A stretch of 64,000 nt of DNA from Takakia lepidozioides (Eukaryota > Streptophyta > Takakiopsida > Takakiales > Takakiaceae), in assembly GCA_030704615.1 (NCBI GenBank), contig CM060732.1, positions 15,500,001-15,564,000 of the forward strand. The letters are read 5' to 3'. Both the position numbers and the translations under genes were made by a program. Positions within the stretch are counted from its first letter, which is position 1. Each line of letters opens with the position of its first letter. Below, in pieces: positions 57,643 to 64,000 of the stretch. The notes below the pieces were generated by a model. The model was not told where the DNA came from and searched no databases. It worked only from the letters and a program-made list of their open reading frames with translations.

Positions 57643-59007
57643 GAGTTGGAGCCCGAGGAATCTGAGGAGTTGGAGCCCGAGGAATTCCTGAGAGCTCCGA
57701 CAGACCAACAGATGCCCCCCATGCCAGCAGTCTTTTGGGAAGGGTTGTTGGCGCAGTTTGGCGGGACGTTGAAAGACGTGTTGAAGGCGGCTAATGCCAC
57801 TTCCACTAAGGCAAAGTTTAAGGTGAAGCCTAAGAAACCTGACACCTTTGAGGGCGTCCAAAATCGGAAGGCACTCAACACCTCGCTCTTGGAGCTAGAG
57901 CAGTACTTCCGGGCGGCCAAGTTGAGTGACGAAGATCGGGTGGAAGTGGCTCCCACCTATTTGAGGGACTATGCTCAACAATGGTGGCAGAAACGCCTTC
58001 ACGACCAAGGTCCAAACCCGGAAACCTTGAACTGGACTGGGTTCAAGGAACTTATGAAGAGACAATTTGTGCCCCTCAACGTGTCCTGGCTCGCCCGAGA
58101 CAAGATGAGGAATTTGAAGCAAACGGATGACATTCGGGGATATGTTCAGGCTTTCAATGTGCTGTTGCTCGAAGTCGCGGACATAGCAGAACCAGAAATG
58201 GTCTTCAACTTTGTGGCGGGACTGGCCCCATGGGCCAGGCGGAAGTTGGAGGAGAAGCCACCTAAGACTTTGAACGAGGCAATTGAGAGGGCTGAATATT
58301 TCTCGGATGTCCCTAGGGGCGAAAGACAAGGCCGTACGGAGCTGAACCACAAGAAGGCCCGGCGGGAGGGTGATTCCTTCCGACCGGAAAAGAAGTGGGA
58401 TAGGCCACACGGCGACAATGGCACGTGGAAATCGAAAGGAGGGCCTTCACACGTCAAGGCAGTACCCGGTGCTTCGAAAGGAAAAGCAGGTGCGGCGGAT
58501 TATGGCCGACAGAAGGCGACCTTCGATGGAGTGTGCTTCAATTGCGGGGAGCCCGGGCACATGGCCAAGAAGTGCACGAAACCCCGACAATTGAACATGA
58601 CTCGGGCGGCCACGGAGCTGTTCGAAGATTCAATCAACCGCTTGGTGGAGGTGGTGGTCGCCAAGACTTGCAAGGTAGGCAACTACTCTTGTGAGTTGTA
58701 TCAGGAAACCGGCGCCTTGCGTAAAGGAAGTCAGTTAATGTTCGTGGAAGGAATAGTTTCCGGAACTAACGTGTCGTTGTTGGTGGACACACGAGCGTCG
58801 CACTCCTTCATGACACCGGCAACGGAACGAAAGCTGGGGCTCCCGACAAGTGACGTGGGGGCCTCTATTGAGGTGCGTTCTGCCAAAGGAGAACCACAAT
58901 TGACGACGAGGTTGGCGTTCGATGTTCCTCTTCAACTGGGGAGTTGGGAGGGACGTGAGAACTTCACCATTTGCGGATTGATGGAGTGGATCTCATTTTG
59001 GGGATGA
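57625..59007 (+). pseudogene. Chr-3 gag-protease
   Basis: 460-codon open frame with capsid, CCHC knuckle (CFNCGEPGHMAKKC) and protease. The first codons come from LTR sequence because of the deletion. Unlike Chr-1 and Chr-2 the capsid is not frameshifted (EDRVEVAPTYL). The protease active site is changed from DTGAS to DTRAS, which should abolish activity. A one-base loss near 58973 ends the frame. Confidence 0.85.
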
Positions 59008-61973
59008 CCTTTTTGAGCAAATCCGGAGCGGTCATAGATGGCCGCAAGAGAGTAGTCACGCTGCCGTGTGGGAATGGTGGCGAAGTTTTACGAGTGTCGG
59101 AAACGCCCAAACCCGTGGGAGGGCGAATAAACCTTCTGTCAGCAAAGGAGTGGGCTGTGGATGAGCCACACGAGCCCCAATTTTTCTTTACGTAAGACAA
59201 GTGAAAGGAGAAGGCGATAGGGAGCCGAGCCCAGATTGGATCAAGGGGATCTTGGAGAAATACCAGGATGTGATGCCGGAGGATTTACCAAGCGGCTTGC
59301 CACCACGAAGAGGAGTTGACCACAAGATTGAGATGATACCGGGAGCGGAGCCGCCTGCCAAGGCGCCCTACCGGTTGAGCCACAGAGAGTTGGTCAAGCT
59401 GAAGACTCAGCTCAAGGATCTAATGTCAAAAGGGTACATCCAGCCGAGTAAGTCACCTTACGGAGCCCCGGTGCTATTTGCAGACAAGAAAGATGGGACG
59501 TTGCGGATGTGTGTCGATTACAGGGCTCTGAATAAGGTGACTATAAAAAACCGGTACCCTTTGTCAAGGATCGACGACCTTTTCGATCGGTTGGCAGGAG
59601 CCAAGTATTTCAGCCGGATCGATTTGCGCTCCGGCTATCATCAAATTTGAGTGGTGGAAGGAGATGAGGAAAAGACTGTGTGCAGGACAAGATATGGTTC
59701 ATATGAGTTCTTGGTGATGCCTTTTGGGCTCACCAACGCACCCGCGACCTTGAGCACGCTGATGAACAGCCTTTTTCAGGAGTGGCTGGATGACTTTGTG
59801 ATCGTGTACATCGACGACATCTTGGTGTACTCGAAAACAAAGGAGGAGCACCTGGAGCACCTCAAAAGGGTGTTCCGGAAATTGCGGGAAAGGAATCTGT
59901 ATGCCAAAGCTTCAAAGTGCGAATTCGGGGTCACAAAAGTGGAGTTCCTTGGGCATGTGTTACACAGGTCAAAATGGATGACAGAAAGGTGAGGGCAATC
60001 TTGGACTGGGAACCTCCGACTTTGGTCCAGGGAGTGCGATCCTTCCTGGGACTCGCCTCCTATTACCGGAAGTATGTGAGAAATTTCGCCAAGATCGCGG
60101 GGCCGCTGTCAGACCTCCTGTGTAAGTCCAAAGTCTGGGTATGGAACACCTTCTGTGGCCAAGCTTTTGCTGAGTTGAAGCAGCGGATGGCGGAAGCTCC
60201 AGTTCTTAAAATCCCGGAGTTCGACCGTCCATTTGAGATTCATACGGATGCGTCGGACTTCGCAATTGGGGTGTGCTTATGCAGGATGGACGTCCAGTGG
60301 CTTACGAAAGTAAGAAACTGAATGAAGTGAAGCGAAGGTGGCCTACGCACGAGAAAGAAATGAAGGCGGTAGTGCATTGCCTTGAGCTTTGGTGCCACTA
60401 TGTTGGTTCCAACCCGGTGAAGGTATTCACGGACAATGTCACGGTGAAGTATTTTGCCACGCAGCCTAAATTGTCCCCAAAACAACTTAGCTGGCAAGAC
60501 ACTTTGGCGGTGTTCGACGTGGATATCCAGTACAAACCGGGATGGGACAATGTGGTGGCCGATGCTTTAAGTAGAAAGCAGCAGCTCATGTTGGTGTACA
60601 GGGGCGAGACGACGCTCCAAAAGAAGATCCGGAAGGCTTACCGGAAGGATGAGATGGCGAGGTCCGTGATGCGAGACTTAAGGATGGGGGTTAAATCGCA
60701 GTTCCACTTGCAAAATGGACTGCTTCGGTACAAGCAAAAGCGTCTCTACGTGCCGAAGGGAGGGATCAGAGATAGTCTCTTGAGAGAATGCCACGATGGC
60801 CCACTTGCGGAGCCAAGCGCACCGCGGCACTCTTGAAGAAAGAGTATTTCTGGCCCAAACTGAGGGAGGAGGCCGAGGAGTATGTCAAGACATGCACCAC
60901 ATGCCAACAAAACCGGAGCGAGTACAAAAAGCAAGCGGGGCTGTTACAACCCTTGCCGATTCCAGAGGGGTCTTGGGAAAGTGTCTCGATGCATTTCATG
61001 ACTGTTATACCGCTGTCAAAAGGATTCGATGCAATCATGGTGGTGGTGGATAGGTTCAGTAAAATGGGCCATTTCATTCCCACCAAGGAGACGGCAACGG
61101 CACAGGAGACGGGGCGACTTTACTTCGCCCACGTCTTCAAGCATCATGGACTCCCGAAGGATATTGTCTCAGACCGCGATCCAAAGTTTACAAGTAAATT
61201 TTGGAGGGCACTTTGGAAGAAAATGGGGACGAGGCTCAAGATGAGCACCGCCTTTTGACCTACGACGGACGGCCAAACGGAAAGGGCGAACTCCGTGGTG
61301 AAGCAGATCTTGCGGAATTACGTGTCGGCAGACCAATCGGACTGGGTGGAGCACTTGGACGCGACAGAGTTCTGTTATAATAATACAAAACACTCCGCAA
61401 CAGGAGTTTCCCCTTTCGTATTGGTCTATGGAAAAGCACCTCTGGTGCCGACAAGTTGGGCCGCCCAAGACGTTGAAAAACCGGCAGCAGCAGTGGTGCT
61501 GGAAGAACGCGAGCGTTTGTTGAGGCTCGCAGAGTACAACATTGCCAAAGCTAGGAAACGGTATGAATGGCAGACGAATTGGAAGCGGAGGGAAGTTAAG
61601 TTTGAGGCAGGCACGGAGGTCTGGTTGAACATCAAGAATTTTCGACTACCTCCGGAAGTGAGTCCGAAGTTTGTACCTCCGTATGCGGGACCCTTTCGCA
61701 TCCGGAAGGTAATTCAAAGATGAAGTGCGTCCGAATCGGCATCAAGTATTGCGTCCGCCACCTGTGCTGTTGGATCATGAAAATGAACCTGAGTACGAGG
61801 TGGAGGCAGTGCTTAAGTCGAGGAGGTTCAAGAATCGAGAAACGGAGTATCTCGTGAAATGGAAGGGCTATCATCAGGTGGAGGCATTTTGGGTGCGTGC
61901 CTCAGAAATGGGAAACGCATCCGAGGCGGTTGCAGCTTTCGAAGGGCGACCTCAAAAGTGGAAGAAGCGTTGA
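58971..61973 (+). pseudogene. Chr-3 RT, RNase H, integrase and chromodomain, with multiple stops
   Basis: RT with YIDD at about 59810 and a TGA at 59648 where Chr-2 has CGG; RNase H near 60240; integrase zinc region near 60800-60905; core DDE residues kept (DRDPKF, TERAN); TGA at 61256 where Chr-2 has CGA (43507-43509, minus strand). A deletion near 61720 removes the segment between integrase and chromodomain. The chromodomain EYLVKWKGYHQVEAFW is at about 61840. Confidence 0.85.
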
Positions 61974-62369
61974 TGGGGACATCAACCTTGGATCGTGGGG
62001 GAGGAAATGCATGCTTAGCCCGGCTTAGCTAGCTCAGGAATCCGATTGCAAAAACTTGTATTGTACAAATTTTAAATGAAATGGTTTCCAAATGTTGTGC
62101 GCCCTATTTTGTTTGGAATGGTGATGCATGGTATGGTTGGCTAGTGTGTAAAATGCATGCTAGCTTACAAAAGTGGGAGAGATAAAATGGATTAATCGTG
62201 TGTTTGCATAGTGTCGAAATCGGGTGACTCCCATCCAAAGGGCAAGGAAACTTGCGCCTTCTTTGGGAGTTCACGTGCTAGTGCGCACCTGGTGCGTGCG
62301 CGTACTATAATTGCGCTACCGAGGGGGTTGCCTTGTAGTGCAGGCTAATGCGGAAGCTACGTGCTTCTG

Positions 62370-62757
62370 TTTAAATATGTCCATTGAGGAGATGGCGGAC
62401 ATGCCTTCTTGCAATCTAGCGGAGACAGTGCACAATGCTTGGTTGCAGCAATCCGGCAAAAAAAGAAGAGATTTGTATGCGGCCACGACCAATGACCTTA
62501 TCCGTGCTCTATAGCAGCAAACCATATACAGGTCATTCTTGAGGGGTGGCCTTGGTGGCAAAGGCCCGGACATGAGCGAGTTGATGTTGCGGGCAGCCAG
62601 AAGATCGGGGGATCCCAGCAAAATAGCGCGGGCAGTGAGCATATGTGTAGATGGCACCCCTCTCGTGGGTAGAGTTCCCCATCTGGAAGGCAAAGAGAGG
62701 GGTATTTGCAGGATTGGGTGTCTCAGTTTTTACGTAACACGGCAGTTTCTGCAGTGA
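62370..62757 (+). pseudogene. MUT-E, part 1: diverged MULE-like transposase fragment
   Basis: MADMPSCNLAETVHNAW matches TDMPTTNMAESVHSSW of MUT-C, and the next 90 residues keep the spacing (ATTNDLIRAL, GPDMSELMLRAARRS, VPHLEGK). A TAG at 62512 interrupts it. The catalytic core upstream is missing because Chr-3 is joined here. Identity is low, so this is a different lineage from MUT-A, B and C. Confidence 0.7.
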
Positions 62758-63402
62758 CTTCCATACATGGTTTTACCCATATTTGTTCAATAACTCAATA
62801 TTTCATCTAAATTTATATGGTGTAGGTTTTCTAACTACAATAGGTATGTGTACCAATTGTTAGATTGCAAAAACAATCATGTACCAGAGAGCCATGGACT
62901 TTTAAAGTTGATTACTGTGGACTGCAGATGTTACACATAAAATCTTATGGACTGAAAAAACATCATGTACACTCATACAATGACACAAAAGAAAACACAC
63001 TAGGGGTGCCATTTTTAAATCCAACCCAAATCTATTTTTATGTGGACTAATTATCTTAGGAATTGAGAGCTATGGACTATTTTGCACCTAAAAGCAGGTT
63101 GATTTGCTCTAGTCCATAGCATCTTATGTTTTGGGTTTTTGAGGTGTCTTCTTTTACTAAAAATGTATACAAACCTATAATCTAGAGGTGCTAGGTGGTA
63201 TATGGACAAATGGTTGTAAATTCTAGATTTTGATGTCTAAATGTTTTTTCAAATTATAGATTAAAATATCTAGTAAAGAATATTTTCAATCTTTGAGGAG
63301 GGACTCTTTACTAAAAATACTATATATACTAATATCTATTTTTTTTTAAAAATAAACTGAAAGCAATAGATTCAAAAATAAATAAAAATCAATGGACTTC
63401 CA
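62758..63402. other. AT-rich segment within MUT-E
   Basis: About 640 bp, far richer in A and T than the rest of the window, with no coding sense. It contains inverted words such as GCTATGGACTA (about 63069) and TAGTCCATAGC (about 63110), and other copies of ATGGACT/AGTCCAT. It could be an intron or a small insertion. Confidence 0.55.
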
Positions 63403-64000
63403 ATGGACTCAACATGTGCCGCTTTTGATCCACCCAATCCTGCAACTGCCCAGAGATTCGGGTCTTGCAAACGGAAATTGGACACCCCTCCCGGATCGGA
63501 TGCAGATTCCTATAAGGCGGACAGGGTCAACTTCTCCACGCCACGTGTTCCCTTGGATCAGAGATGGAATTTCGGAACATCCACAGGTGAGGGCCATTCA
63601 GCCCCAGACCGGACCCCTGCATCAAGCACTATCACTGCAATGGTTGAAGACCAGAACATGGTGCCGCATGTAATGAAGTCCATGTGCTTGGACGAGGTTT
63701 GGCATATAGAACGCACAAGTGTTGGATCGCGTGTGAAATGCGCGGCAATCAGGGCCACCAATCATGAAAAATGTACATCTTTAATATCCAGAGGCAAAGA
63801 ACGCACTGCAGCTCCTACATTCACTGGTTTGTTTCTCCCTTACGGACAAGGAGAGGCAAAGAACCACAAGTTCTGGTTCTGCGCTGACGATTGCGGGAGA
63901 TGTGTGCATGGGACAGTGAGGCCCTCTGTGGTGAGGAAGCCTACTCCATCAACCGTGTGGCCTGTGAAGATGGGCACAGGTCTCACCCACCAAGAGACCG
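63403..64000 (+). pseudogene. MUT-E, part 2: Cys/His cluster, runs off the window
   Basis: Open for all of its 199 codons from ATG at 63403. After a Ser/Pro-rich linker it has KCAAIRATNHEKC, FWFCADDCGRC and VWPVKMGTGLTHQE. These match MUT-C in CCAIRVDTRARC, FWFCRHD and VWLVAPGCSLSQNE, and the spacing of Cys and His supports a zinc-binding module. The end lies beyond the window, so intactness cannot be judged. Confidence 0.68.

Larger units (their letters stand above)
57012..62370 (+). mobile_element. Chr-3: chromovirus on the plus strand, deleted at both ends
   Basis: It starts with an LTR (TGTCGCGGCC) that is cut after about 630 bp; LTR sequence CTCCGAGTTGG runs directly into gag, so the LTR end, primer-binding site and gag start are deleted. 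Protein domains follow in order up to the chromodomain (61973). The 3' non-coding part (61974-62370; no gene seen) ends abruptly at TGCTTCTGTT, where transposase-like sequence begins. There is no 3' LTR. Confidence 0.9.

Noticed and set aside
57012-62370. Chr-3 as an active retroelement
   Set aside because: It lacks a 3' LTR and primer-binding site and has stops, a changed protease active site and an internal deletion.

Overview
The window is nuclear DNA of a eukaryote and is made almost entirely of mobile elements. Evidence: GT-AG introns that keep the reading frame, AATAAA signals, chromodomain Ty3/gypsy retroelements primed by a TGGTATCAGAGC primer-binding site (plant-type initiator tRNA-Met), and a MULE-like DDE transposase. 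The repeat style suggests a streptophyte alga such as Chara; that is my inference and is not proven here. I saw no rRNA, tRNA or ordinary housekeeping gene.

Layout. 1-9835 (block A) holds a truncated retroelement (Chr-1), a broken ParB/methyltransferase-like gene (PBM-A), a palindrome array, gene Z-A and the 5' part of a transposase gene (MUT-A). It stops at a 500-N gap (9836-10335). 10336-20097 (block D) holds a 53-bp-periodic palindrome array, an apparently intact nine-exon gene (PBM-D), another palindrome array, gene Z-D and a transposon end. 20160-24652 is a truncated retroelement (Chr-4). 24653-25764 and 38755-40996 are two halves of one diverged PBM gene (PBM-X). It was split by a complete 12,990-bp MULE-like transposon (25765-38754) with matching terminal inverted repeats and an 11-bp target duplication. 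The transposon carries PBM-C on one strand and transposase MUT-C on the other. 41078-48034 is a full-length but frameshifted retroelement (Chr-2). 48035-57011 (block B) repeats block A: PBM-B, array, Z-B, MUT-B. 57012-62370 is Chr-3, and 62370-64000 is a diverged transposase pseudogene (MUT-E).

How the parts fit. The recurring unit is [PBM gene, leftward] - [palindrome array] - [Z, rightward] - [MULE-like transposase, rightward] between terminal repeats. PBM proteins have a ParB-like motif (VWDGNHRLLAW) near the N terminus. Their C terminus resembles a beta-class N6-adenine/N4-cytosine DNA methyltransferase, with motif IV changed from DPPY to DIPDG and motif I kept as CGTG. The non-coding parts, and several introns, hold about 20-bp palindromes. 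Their centre-to-centre distances cluster at 32, 42, 53, 64, 74, 85 and 95 bp, close to whole helical turns. My working hypothesis is a large DNA transposon that carries its own chromatin or DNA-modification factor plus matching binding sites, comparable in logic to VANC and its motif arrays in Arabidopsis VANDAL elements.
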